From the NCBI RefSeq assembly GCF_905475395.1, contig NC_058337.1, positions 86,732,368 to 86,796,367 on the forward strand: a stretch of DNA of 64,000 nt, in the 5' to 3' direction. Each line of letters begins with the position of its first letter. Within the stretch, counting starts at the first letter, position 1. Source of the stretch: Chrysoperla carnea (Eukaryota > Arthropoda > Insecta > Neuroptera > Chrysopidae). Of the stretch, positions 23,677 through 34,245 are shown piece by piece. A program made the position numbers and the translations under genes. Under the pieces are notes generated by a model that was not told the DNA's origin, did not search any database, and saw nothing but the letters and a program-made list of their open reading frames with translations.

Positions 23677-24324
23677 ATGGAGCTATCTGCAGAAAATAAA
23701 ATTCTACTTGAAGCCATTTACAAAAGATTTGATGAGAACGAAGCAAAATTTAAAGAAGAAATAACTAAATTAAAAACGGCAAATGAAGAATTAAAACATC
23801 AAATTGAAAGCAATGAAAAGAAAATTGTAAGCCAAAATGAAACTATTCTGCAGCTACAGAAGAAGATTAATTCAAATAATATAATTATCCATGGCATTGA
23901 ACCCATGGCTAATGAAGAAAACTTAGAAGATGCTGTCATAGATTTGTTGAATAGTAAATTGGAGTTGCACGTGAATAGAAATGATATTCAGCAAGTTTAT
24001 CAACTAGGACGTAATAAAAGTGCCAATAATCCGATCAAAGTTACATTAAATAACCATAAGATGAAACTAAATATATTCAAGGAAAAGAAGAAACTTATGG
24101 GGACCTCAATTTACATTAACAATGATCTACCAAAAGAACTTAGGATTAGAGAAGCTGAAGAAAGGAAAAAAAGAAAAGAATCTAATGCGAGGCGTGGACA
24201 TAAGAGACCCGGTACACAGTCATCAAACGAAATTGATGAAATAGAGGCGAAGATTAAACAAGATCTGAAACGTAGCAATTACAAGGGTAACAAGAATGAT
24301 TCAAGACACGTAGGAAAAAACTAA
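23677..24324 (+). CDS. LINE ORF1 protein (RNA-binding, coiled-coil)
   Basis: 215 residues. Residues ~5-65 are charged and heptad-like (Glu/Lys/Leu/Ile rich), predicting a trimerising coiled coil. Residues ~66-150 (NIIIHGIEP, then IQQVYQLGR and PIKVTLNN) match the RRM-like ORF1 fold of L1-type LINEs. The C-terminus is strongly basic (RKKRKESNARRGHKRPG), suited to nucleic acid binding. ORF1p of this class packages the element RNA. The stop TAA at 24322 is followed by GA and the ORF2 ATG, a stop-reinitiation arrangement. The ATG at 23677 is the first in frame after the 5' target duplication. Confidence 0.85.
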   Translation: MELSAENKILLEAIYKRFDENEAKFKEEITKLKTANEELKHQIESNEKKIVSQNETILQLQKKINSNNIIIHGIEPMANEENLEDAVIDLLNSKLELHVNRNDIQQVYQLGRNKSANNPIKVTLNNHKMKLNIFKEKKKLMGTSIYINNDLPKELRIREAEERKKRKESNARRGHKRPGTQSSNEIDEIEAKIKQDLKRSNYKGNKNDSRHVGKN

Positions 24325-24326
24325 GA

Positions 24327-27300
24327 ATGATATTTTGGAATATTGAAGGAGCTAAGAAGAAACTGATGAAGAAGAGTTTTATAGAATATGCTAATAACTT
24401 TGATATAATAGGATTGGTAGAAACATGGACGGTTTCCGATGAAAAACCTTGCATGAAAGGATATGAATGCATAAGCAGGAGCGGTATCCGTTTTGCAAAT
24501 AGGGGTAGATTTCCTGGAGGCTTGGCAGTATTCTATCGATGTGGTATGAAAGGTATGGTAAGTGAGATTAAAAACAGTTTGAATGAAATTATGTGGGTAT
24601 TGATTGAGAACGATCGGGAAAAATTACTGGTGGGAGTGGTTTATTTGCAACCGGAGGGCTCCAGATATTCTAACAGCCAATTTTTTTCAATGTTGAGCAC
24701 TGAAATAAGCGAATTAATACAGAGATATCCAACTGCTTCAATAATACTAGGTGGCGATATTAATGCTAGGATTGGGGTGGAAATGGATCACATAGATATT
24801 GAGGATGATGTGTTAATACCAAGGTATAGTATGGATGGATATGTGAATGCGAATGGCAAGAAATTTTTGAGTATGGTGAAAGAGAATGATTTAGTGATAT
24901 TGAATGGCAGAGCATTGAATGACAGGAATGGCGAATGGACGTATGTATCTAAATTAGGTAAAAGTGTGATAGATTATGTGTGTGTAACGAAGGATTTATG
25001 GAACTCACGGGTAGATATGAAAGTGGGCGAAATAGTTGAATCTTCCCATTTTCCTCTAGAAATGACAGTTCCTACCATTAGAATGCTTGATGAGACATGT
25101 AATATGATGGAACTCGATCGATATAGGTGGGATTTGGAGAGGGAAGAGGATGTAATAAAAAGAATTTATAGTAATGAATCCCAATTGTTTTTGATTGGCG
25201 TGAGCCATTTGATAGAAATTAAGAAAATTGATGAAGCTGTTATGGTACTACAGGAATGGATGGCTTTTATTAGCAAGGAGCTAAAAGTTCCAAAATATCG
25301 GGGTAATAAAGTTACATCAAAGGATGAGTGGTATGATATCGACTGCATAAAGAAAAATAAGGAACTAAAACACAAACTGAGGAAGATGAGAAGAAATAAA
25401 ACTGAATCGACACTACAAGAATATTTGGAATGTAAATCCTCGTTTCAAAGTATGTGTGAATATAAAAAGATGATGTGTGAGGCTGAATATGTACGTAGGG
25501 TGAATGAGGCTGCAAATGAAAGTAACTCAAAGTTATTATGGAAAATTCTCAGGTTTAAAAATAGAGGTGTTGTGAATGATGATGTAAGTGTGGATGATTG
25601 GAAAAATTACTACTGCAAGCTCTATGGTATGAACGAAGAGTGTGAAAATGCAGCAGGAGAAGGGGTAATGGCCGATGAACAAAATGCCAACTTTGACATA
25701 TATTTTAATGATGAGGACATATGCTGGGCTATAGGTATGGCAAAGGATAATAAAGCACCAGGGCGGGATGGAATCTTAAATAAAGTAATAAAAATAATGT
25801 ACAACGAATGTACAGAATTTGGACCTTTGCTAAAAAAATTGTTCAATGCCATGACTATTGACCATGCGTACCCTCACATTTGGACCACAGGTATAATTAC
25901 CAATATATACAAAGGTTTTGGTGAACGCACTGATCCTGGAAACTATCGTGGTCTAACTCTTATGCCTAATCTAAGTAAGCTTTACACAAAACTCTTGTCC
26001 GATCGTCTGTGGCAATGGCTGGATGATAATGAAATTATTAACTGCGCGCAAGCTGGATTTCGAAGGCAATATGAAACAATGGATAATGTCTTGGTACTAA
26101 AAACGCTAATTGATAATTCGCTAGCAGTCAAAAGGACCAAGACTTATCTCTGTTTTATTGACTTCGAGAAAGCCTTTGACAAAGTCAATAGAGAACTTCT
26201 ATGGAGTAAGTTGTTGCATATTGGTCTACCTGTGCAATTAATAGATATATTAAAATCTATTTATAAATCAACTTCGTGCTGCATTCGGTCGGGTTGGGGG
26301 GGCGTAAGTACAAGCTTCAAAACGTATAATGGTCTACGGCAGGGATGCCATCTATCAGCGCTCCTTTTCTTGCTGTATATTAACGATCTGTATGAATGGA
26401 TGGAGAACATTAGTACTACGTCTCCTTGTATTAAAGGCTATGAAGCTAAGATTTTGTTTTATGCAGATGACGTGGTACTAACCTCCAAATCAGTTGGTGG
26501 GATGAGAAGAAGTTTAAGAGCGTTAGAGGAGTATTGCGATAAGTGGAAATTGAGTGTGAATGCGAGAAAAACAAAGATGATGATTGTGAGTAATGGACGG
26601 AAGCGTGGCGCCAATGAGGTATGGATGTATAAAGAGCAAATGATTGAGAATGTTAGGAACTTTGAGTATCTGGGAGTGGTGCTATCTGGGAATGGAAGTT
26701 GGAATGAGCATGTGGAGCGAATGAGAGATAAAGCCAAAATAACATTAATTTATATAAGACGGTATGTGTACAAATATGAGAATTTTCCAGTAAATGTGAT
26801 TGTGAAAATGTGCAATGCTTTGGTATTGCCTATCTTAACCTATGGAAGTGAAGTGTGGATCACAAATTGTAACAATTACAACAACCAATTTAAAAAAATT
26901 AATGTGGTCCTGCATAATTTCTATAAGGAATTACTATGTGTATCCAAATCTACGCCAAACTCTGCAGTTAATCTAGAGCTTGGAGTTAGGAACGCTGAAT
27001 ATCTCTGTATTCAAAAAGCTATCAATTATCGTAATAGAATAATTAACTCTGATAAAAGGTTGCAAATAACATGTATAAATGACAGAACAATGAGTGTGCT
27101 GAATGAGTTATTGAACGAAAGAGGATTAAATGGTGTGATTGAAATGGATGACAAAGCATCTGTGAAACGAGTGGTAAACCAGATTGCTCTGACTGGAAAT
27201 CTGGAAGATATCAGGAGCAAAGAGAGTCTGAGCATGTTTGCTATGCTAGACCACTACGTTCAAGGTGCCAAATATTTAAGTATATGTGAGAGGAATGAAA

Positions 27301-27575
27301 GATATGTGATTGCTAGTTTTCGAATGTATGGTTTTAGATGGAATAGCGTGAAAGTTAATGGAGTAAGAGTTTGCGTTTTGTGTAATGCAGCCGAGAGTGT
27401 GAAGCATTTGATAGAAGACTGCCCGGGGGTAGAAGGAAAAGAAAAGCAGGATATTAATAAGTTTAAAATGTACACTGCGGAAGATATACTAAACGTTTCT
27501 GAGCCTGAAAAAATTAAGCCGGTGGTCGCCTTTCTAAGGTTTATTTTAAATAAAAGAAACGCTTACCTCCATTGA
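24327..27575 (+). CDS. LINE ORF2: APE endonuclease - reverse transcriptase
   Basis: 1082 residues. The N-terminal endonuclease is marked by FWNIEGA, GLVETW, GGDINARIG, DYVCVT and SSHFPL. The reverse transcriptase runs from KAPGRDGI and NYRGLTLMPNLSKLYTKLL through AGFRRQYETMDN, FIDFEKAFDKVNRELLW, GLRQGCHLSALLF and the catalytic FYADDVVLTS to a thumb with KWKLSVNARKTKMM. The C-terminus has CVLCNAAESVKHLIEDC, a C-x2-C-x7-H-x4-C zinc knuckle common in insect LINEs. It nicks target DNA and copies its RNA into the nick. No stops or frameshifts are seen and all catalytic motifs are intact. Antisense open stretches inside it are shadows. Confidence 0.92.
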   Translation: MIFWNIEGAKKKLMKKSFIEYANNFDIIGLVETWTVSDEKPCMKGYECISRSGIRFANRGRFPGGLAVFYRCGMKGMVSEIKNSLNEIMWVLIENDREKLLVGVVYLQPEGSRYSNSQFFSMLSTEISELIQRYPTASIILGGDINARIGVEMDHIDIEDDVLIPRYSMDGYVNANGKKFLSMVKENDLVILNGRALNDRNGEWTYVSKLGKSVIDYVCVTKDLWNSRVDMKVGEIVESSHFPLEMTVPTIRMLDETCNMMELDRYRWDLEREEDVIKRIYSNESQLFLIGVSHLIEIKKIDEAVMVLQEWMAFISKELKVPKYRGNKVTSKDEWYDIDCIKKNKELKHKLRKMRRNKTESTLQEYLECKSSFQSMCEYKKMMCEAEYVRRVNEAANESNSKLLWKILRFKNRGVVNDDVSVDDWKNYYCKLYGMNEECENAAGEGVMADEQNANFDIYFNDEDICWAIGMAKDNKAPGRDGILNKVIKIMYNECTEFGPLLKKLFNAMTIDHAYPHIWTTGIITNIYKGFGERTDPGNYRGLTLMPNLSKLYTKLLSDRLWQWLDDNEIINCAQAGFRRQYETMDNVLVLKTLIDNSLAVKRTKTYLCFIDFEKAFDKVNRELLWSKLLHIGLPVQLIDILKSIYKSTSCCIRSGWGGVSTSFKTYNGLRQGCHLSALLFLLYINDLYEWMENISTTSPCIKGYEAKILFYADDVVLTSKSVGGMRRSLRALEEYCDKWKLSVNARKTKMMIVSNGRKRGANEVWMYKEQMIENVRNFEYLGVVLSGNGSWNEHVERMRDKAKITLIYIRRYVYKYENFPVNVIVKMCNALVLPILTYGSEVWITNCNNYNNQFKKINVVLHNFYKELLCVSKSTPNSAVNLELGVRNAEYLCIQKAINYRNRIINSDKRLQITCINDRTMSVLNELLNERGLNGVIEMDDKASVKRVVNQIALTGNLEDIRSKESLSMFAMLDHYVQGAKYLSICERNERYVIASFRMYGFRWNSVKVNGVRVCVLCNAAESVKHLIEDCPGVEGKEKQDINKFKMYTAEDILNVSEPEKIKPVVAFLRFILNKRNAYLH

Positions 27576-27794
27576 AACCGCCCATGTTTTTATAAATTTC
27601 TATTAAAATTTTTTTATTCTATTATGTTTTTATTTTTTATTTTTTTTATGGTTGTAATAATTAAGACTATTCTTATTTTTTGTTTAATTTTTCAATCAAC
27701 ATGTATAGTCCTTTTTGATTTAATAATTTGTGCAATTTGTGTAGCTTATTTTGATTTATGTCAAATAAAGATATATATATATATAAATGATTTT

Positions 27795-28092
27795 TAAAAA
27801 ATGTCACGTTCATAAAATTTTTTTATGAGTCAATTTTACGATGAAATATTTTACATTTCAATATGTTTTTTGTATTTTTAAAATAAATATGTGTACACAC
27901 GGAAACGGAAAGATTAGGCCATAGATTCTTTATAAAGCTAGACAAATATTATAACATCAAATATTGTATGAAATTAGAAACTATAATCTCTTACCAAAAA
28001 TAAGGAAACGTGAAAACCTGAGAATAACTAGGAAGTTTGGTAAAAATTAGATAATAGAAAAAATACAGAAACAGGTGTGGAGATCGGAGAAG
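27795..28092. other. Non-coding, nothing recognised
   Basis: AT-rich sequence between the LINE and a tandem duplication; no feature seen. Confidence 0.4.
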
Positions 28093-28416
28093 CATAAACG
28101 AAATGACTGCTTTTACTATTTTGAGTTGGTAATATACTTATAATCCACAAAAGTTGCTCTTTTTTTTTAACGAGGGATTGATTAGTTCTACATTTATATA
28201 GTTTTCTTCCTGTAACGGTAAAAAGCTAAGGAAAGAAAGTACTTATCTCAAAATCATAAACGAAATGACTGCTTTTACCATTTTGAGTTGGTAATATACA
28301 TATAATCCACAAAAGTTGCTCTTTTTTTTTACCGAGAGATTGATTAGTTCTATATTTATATAGTTTTCTTCCTGTAACGGTAAAAAACTAAGGAAAGAAA
28401 GTACTTATCTTAAAAT
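28093..28416 (+). repeat. 162-bp tandem duplication
   Basis: A 162-bp unit beginning CATAAACGAAATGACTGC occurs at 28093 and 28255 with only a few differences, for example at a poly-T run and GAGGGATTG versus GAGAGATTG. Each unit contains CCTGTAACGGTAAAAA near its end. Function is unknown. Confidence 0.85.
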
Positions 28417-29830
28417 ATGTTCTGGAAAATTGTATTGCAAATAAAATTCTATACTTTTCAAGCAAGTACATTCTAAAAATAAATTTTAAACAAAGAATTG
28501 ACTAAATTGTTGAAATATCCTGTATAGAAAGTGTTGAATGCCAGTGTATGCATTATTCTTAATAATAATAATAATATTCTTGTTTTGATTTTCGAAAGTA
28601 TTATCTAGAATTTTTTTAGTTTTTCGAGAATCATTCACAAGACCAATAGTTGAAACTACCAGCACATTTTCAATTAACTACATTTCATAGTTTTGGAGAA
28701 AATGCACACTAAAGTTTTGTCCTAATTTGCGTGCTCACGTTCATTTCCAAAATATTACACTAAATTATTTTTCTCTGAAGAAAATTTATTTAACTTATTA
28801 TTGATCTTAAAAATTGATGGTGTACCTAAGAGTTCATTTTCAGGGTAGGGTGACCGCGCCGTGCCACACCTGTTGGAAAATATTTTTAATTAAATGAAAA
28901 CATCAAATAGATTATTTAAAGCTTATACATATAATAGTTTAAACACGCATTTTCAAATGGAAACTTTTTGAAATTAACACTAATTAAATTTATAAGTAAT
29001 ATATATCGATATTTTATTTCTCAAAGCTAAGATGAACTTTTAATAAGTTGTGCGAGAATTCAAGAAATCAATCAAGCACAACTAATTTGTCATCAATTTG
29101 AGAATTTTTTTCTAGATTATAAAGCCCAATGATCTTGACATCGCCTCAAAGCCCATTGAGTTGTACTTGTACAAAAAAGTTCGATAAAACTGTCCAAAGT
29201 ATTATAAGTTTTATTGACATAAATGTTTTTATACCCCATACCAAAAGCGAGATTCAGTTCGTAAATAAGCAAGTCTAAATTAGAGCAAAACTTTAGATTC
29301 CATTTTCTCCAAAATTATATTGAAAATTTGTAGGTAGCTTCAAATATTCTACCTTCACACTAGGATATTTTAACAATTAACAATTGTTTATTTTAAGTTT
29401 TTTCTAATTGTTTTTAAATTCTAAGTAAAAACTAATTATAAGCGCATCAGCACTTACAATTTTCGAATCAGTACAATTTGTTTTATCAAATTTTTCATTG
29501 TTGTTCTGTGTTTTTACAAGGTTAATGATTATCTAATTTTGGTATTGACAAGTTTTAACCACAAATTTAAAAAATGCGGTTTTTGTGTAATCAGTAATTA
29601 TTCATTGAATAATTTTCGTAAGAATTTGGTCTATATAGTTCACGTTATTATACACTATAAATATTTTGAAGAATGATAAGAATATTTTGTTGAGTTGCAT
29701 ACTTGTAATGTGGCAAGCCCCGAGCAAGGCTACCAGATTATACAAAACATTTTATATGCAATATCTAGACATCTAGAGCAAAGAAATATTATTTATGTTA
29801 TTTTTTGTTATAACCAAACTCTTACCTGTA
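28417..29830. other. AT-rich non-coding; nothing recognised
   Basis: No supported exon or repeat. Isolated phrases such as ATACCCCATACC near 29231 and GAGATTCAGTTCGTAAATAA near 29250 weakly recall repeat family A but are too short to call. Confidence 0.35.
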
Positions 29831-30984
29831 CGTATACTCGTGTTCAATAAAAACTCGACACCATTTACATATATATTATATCTGATATAAATTGGTGATT
29901 GAAATATACACGTGTGTAGTGCCATTAAATAAATCGACATCTAGTTGTTAAAAATCAAACTAGTTTTAATATATAAATATTGGGAATAAATTGAATAAAA
30001 GCTTTTTTTATATTATTAATTATCAAGTTTTAATCACATTTTACATTTTCAGTCTCACGATAAAGATATTTTTACACCAATACAAACAATAATATATGAT
30101 ATACATGTTTTATTATTAACGTAGCATAAAAGACATTATTTTTTAAATTTAAAATTAGCTTAAATACAATAAAACTATGGTAATTATCACATTTGCAAAT
30201 GTTTTCATCGTCTACTTGAATAGCACCAATAGCATGTAGCAGTTATTGATACAACGTTTGCTTTAATGTTGTCAACATTTTTCCCACGAATACTTGCTTT
30301 TAAAACAGCGAATATACCATGAATCTTGTACTTTTTTACATTATCACAGCCTTTTTTATTTGCACTTGTTCATAGTATTGATGACTTCAATAAAAATATT
30401 TTCACCATCTTGGATTAAAAATTTTCTTTGAGAATAAGTTCTTGTCGATTTTCCATTTACATTTTTTGCCAGAGCAAAAAGAAACACGCTCTTATCCTTT
30501 TCTAAAAAGATTATTTTTTATTATATTATGACAAAAAAAAGTTAATAAAATAGTAAGAAGCTTCGATAACATTTAAGGTTAGAAAATTGTATACCATATG
30601 CTTGCATTTTTCACCTAAACCTACTTTACACGAACATTTAACTAATAACAATTTATCATTTTTTAATACTGATCCATTTATTTCATCATAAAATCCAGAG
30701 ATCATGGTCTCTGGGTCTCTTAAATGAGAACTTTGTAAACATGGTGCTGAGAAACTCTGAACATACTATTTATATTTTTCATTACTTTAACCTCATTTTA
30801 TAGAAAAGCAAGCTCCAATAATTTTCTCAGAATTTCTAAAATTCTTTTGACCTGAATGACACTTCAGTGTAAACAAACTGTTAACTCTCCACTTGCATAC
30901 AAAACGCAGCCATGTTTTTTAGGCCCCGCCCACAGATAAGTTATTAATAGATATTGTCCCGTTTTTATTGAACGCAGGCATACG
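29831..30984. mobile_element. Candidate TIR element, internally degraded
   Basis: CGTATACTCGTGTTCAATAA at 29831, continuing AAACTCGACA, is mirrored by TGTCCCGTTTTTATTGAACG and CAGGCATACG at 30955-30984. The pairing is about 25 of 30. The minus strand of 30200-30340 reads a short open stretch (core KNVDNIKANVVSITATCYW) that could be a decayed coding remnant; I do not recognise it. No target duplication was identified. Confidence 0.4.
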
Positions 30985-32170
30985 TTTCTTTGAAAAAATC
31001 CGTTATTTTATATTAGCTAATAATAGTATAAATAACTACAAGATTTAAATCAGTTTTATTGTTTGTAGTATTGCTGCAGACAGTTTTATGCCGAGAAAAA
31101 ATCGGGTCAAAATCGTATACTTAACAAACAATATTTTTAATTTTTCCTGCGGTTATATTAACATCGATTGATATAAAACGACCTTGATAATGGATAAGGT
31201 CAACGACTTTTCCATTTTTACTTGAGACATTCAATATAATGGTAGTAGGAGCGATAAACATTACTGGAAAATGCATTGATTTTGAGATGAATCCTCATAA
31301 AAATACGACGAAAATATCCATTTGATATATATTTTTTATTTAGGTGGCCATGTTTTGTTTCGGAAAAGATAAGAAACTCTACGATTCCTAGTTATAGCGC
31401 CAAAAGCAGGGACAGTAGAATTTATTAAACAAGTATTAAAGCGGTCAAATCGAATTTCGCTGTGTCTTTCGTTTGCTGTCTACTCTGAATTTTCTATACT
31501 AGTAAACAGAAGAATTTTATTAGGCGGAAAATGGTACATCAAATATGGAGCGAACCGCCTTTGGACGCTGTACTATCTTCTGAAAATACCAATAATTGTG
31601 GACTGCTTCATAATGTTTGAAATATCAAGAAAGATATATTTTTTAATTTTGAACGAATTCCAAGAGTTTTTTTTTTTGGTTTACATGATGACCTAATTTT
31701 GTCGTGTGCCGGGTGTGTGCTTATAACGATAAAACACATTAACAGTAAAATAATATATATTTTAATATTTATAGCACAATAATCGATCGACATTTGCATA
31801 ATGTTTAATTAAAAATTTATATAAAATACATAATTACTTTCTTTTATTATTATTATAACATATAATTATAAAATACATAATATCCACCACACATAATATT
31901 CATTTATATTAATATAAAATAAATTCACTTTTCAAAAAACATCTGTCTAAGAATATTGTTTATTAAATAAGGAGGCTTCCAGTTCCTTCCTACATATAGA
32001 CCGAGCATATTAGTTATGTATTATTATTATATTATAGTTAAGAAACTACTTGTTTCTGAATTTATCGAACTAAATTGTCTAATTGTCCCGGACTAGTACC
32101 TATAATATACATATGCTGTTCGTTTAAAAAACTATTGCAATGTAGATTTAAAATGAAAAAGTTTTCAAGC
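30985..32170. other. AT-rich non-coding; nothing recognised
   Basis: No supported gene or repeat boundary. The open stretch at 31608-31799 (-) looks like chance. Confidence 0.35.
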
Positions 32171-32174
32171 ATGT

Positions 32175-34033
32175 GCACAGTGTTTCGTCTAATGCAAGCT
32201 AGCGGGACAAAATTATTTTTTGACTTATTTTTATTGTTTATGTATTTTCTAGGTATATTATGCTATTTTAAGAAAGAAAAAACATAATTTGTACACATTA
32301 ATGTATGTAGACCGTAGATCGGTATTGATATCACAATTTCGCACGTGTCATTACCATTCCCGGGGTGAAATGTAGGTAAACACGCTGTAATTAGGGGTAT
32401 ATACCTACATACGTACCTTACTTACTACCTAATTTGGGTAGAATTTATCATTTATACTTCCTTCAGGTAGATTTTAACATTAAAAAAAAAAAAAGAAAAC
32501 ATATGAATTGTCAAAAACTATATTTGATTCGGTTTCAATATTTTTTCAAATTTTTATATATTAAATTAACTAAAATATGGTAAAAATAAAATAAATAAGC
32601 TAAAGTACTACGAAATTATTTAGAAATATAAAAAAACTTAAAACTATGTAGGTTAGTTGCTAGAAATATAAATCTTAAAACGAGTAACATATACTATATT
32701 AAAAAAAATACATAATACTACATTAAAAATAAAAAAAATAAATATTAAAAAAAGTTAATCAAGAAAAAATGTAAAGTTAATAGTCGTCATAAGATTCTTC
32801 GTCATTACTATCCCATTCTGTAGAGTCTGACAACAAATAATCCTCCTCATTAATTTCGCGTACTAATGACGTGGATTTTGATGAAATTGAAGGTGGGGCA
32901 ATTAACGGGAGAGTCTCCGCTGGCAAAGAAGTATAATTCTTCTGTGGCAACTCTCTAAATGCGTTTATTACAAGATCGGAAGTAATCAGAAGCATTCTCA
33001 ATAGATCTGTATTGGAGGCAACACGTGACCTCTTTCTGGTGTTTTGCTCACTGAATCTACGGCAATCTTTATTTCTTACTTCCTGAGCTTCCTTGGATAG
33101 CTGCCCAATTGGAAGAAGACAAGATTAATGACTTCTGTACTGTCTATAAGACTTCGTCTGTAGCGTTGCTGTTCTCGAATCTCTGCTTATATAGAATGTG
33201 CCCCGAACTACCATCACAGCCCCATTCACTTATCAAAATGTAGGATGAACGAGGCAGCACACTTCTGATAACTTCCGACTGAGCTGCAACTTAGTTCATT
33301 TGCAGATCGAGTTTCCAACAGGTCTACTACTCTTGGTCTCTTTGTTTTCATTGATAAGTCATCAAATGACTTTTTTGGTCGGCCTATATTCTGACCTCCT
33401 GAGGTCGTTGAAGATGTTGAAGGGCACGGCTGGTTTACACATACAGTTAATTCCATCCCGCACCCATCCAACCAGTTCTTATGTTTCATTAAAAATATTT
33501 ACCTATTGCATTTTGATGATGCCCACTTTTCACTAAATTTCGCGGAAAAACTTGAGATTTTCGTCTTGAGTTTTCTTGTAGATTCTTCAGACATTTTATT
33601 CAGGCTATGTTTATTACATAAAACATCAAAAATGCGATGAATTCTTTCACTTTTGTCATATTTTTGCCATTCTTCGAAAAAATCCGATTTCGACATAGTT
33701 ACGACTCGCCCTGAAAAAAGGACTATATTTTTCCTTGCGGGGGTTTTCGGGCCTTAAAATATATATGAATCTTTTTTTAAATGTTTGAAGTATAATATAC
33801 AGAAAAATCTAGCTGGATACATGTGGATACAAAAAGTTGCAACCCTTTAAAGTTTAAATTTCACAAAAAATATTAAGTATTTCTATGATATTAGTCTAAG
33901 CCATGGTACACGAAAAATGTGAGTGATTTAATTATAAAAAAAACATAAAAATAGAGTACAATCCTTCAACTAAATGATCCATCACGAAAATCACTTTCCA
34001 CTATACCACAAATTTTAAGATATGCTATCGAAA
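32175..34033 (-). repeat. Left arm of the 1.86-kb inverted repeat
   Basis: Every position x pairs with 68279-x in 34246-36104. The three open frames on each arm translate identically, and the inner and outer junctions end cleanly. This arm plus 34034-34245 (read on the minus strand) is a complete 2070-bp element with both ends. Confidence 0.9.
32777..33696 (-). pseudogene. Broken Transib/RAG1-like transposase, left-arm copy
   Basis: Mirror image of the right-arm copy: N-terminal frames 33499-33696 and 33226-33489, the aspartate-motif piece around 33147-33233, and the C-terminal piece 32777-33124, all on the minus strand. It has the same in-frame stop (33499-33501), the same frameshift and the same internal deletion. 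The mutations therefore predate the copying, or were homogenised between arms. It is not expected to make active enzyme; movement must have used transposase from elsewhere. Confidence 0.75.
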
Positions 34034-34245
34034 GTGTGAAAAAAATTCAACCGATTTGCAAATGCTACACTACCTTTGTTATCACTGTACTTTGAACACA
34101 AACACCTACCTGGGTGGGATGTTTAGCCCAATGGTATCTTCGAATTTGGTACCTACAAAGGGTTGTTAACATAATGTTCTTATCATTTTTTTGAAATTGC
34201 GTTATGACTTTTGTCCCGCTAGCTCCATTTAAACGAAACACTGTG
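34029..34245. repeat. 217-bp element-end segment, first copy (spacer)
   Basis: It reads CGAAAGTGTGAAAA at the start to CGAAACACTGTG at the end and is the same, as far as I can read, as 36104-36320 in direct orientation. Read on the minus strand it is the transposon's left end, with the heptamer, a 24-bp gap and ACAAAAGTC. Confidence 0.85.

Larger units (their letters stand above)
23598..27794 (+). mobile_element. Full-length non-LTR retrotransposon (LINE) with 11-bp target duplication
   Basis: TAAATGATTTT occurs at 23598-23608 and again at 27784-27794, bracketing a 4175-bp element (23609-27783). The 5' UTR is only 68 bp. Two open frames follow, separated by 2 bases. The 3' UTR is 208 bp, ending AATAAAG plus an (AT)n tail. 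APE-type endonuclease and reverse transcriptase are uninterrupted, so it may be recent or active. I cannot place the clade without a tree; the ORF1 type and C-terminal CCHC motif fit the broad L1/CR1/Jockey group. Confidence 0.9.

Noticed and set aside
24254..27475. Several minus-strand open frames inside the LINE
   Set aside because: They are shadows of ORF2, Ser/Leu/Phe-rich without motifs.
32176..32215. Genuine V(D)J recombination signal
   Set aside because: The RSS-like sequence is the end of a transposon with target duplications in an invertebrate genome; no antigen-receptor segment is nearby.
33300..33536. 78-residue frame antisense to the Transib remnant (and its mirror at 34743-34979)
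   Set aside because: It overlaps the recognisable transposase frame on the other strand and carries no motif; its presence in both arms follows from the inverted repeat.
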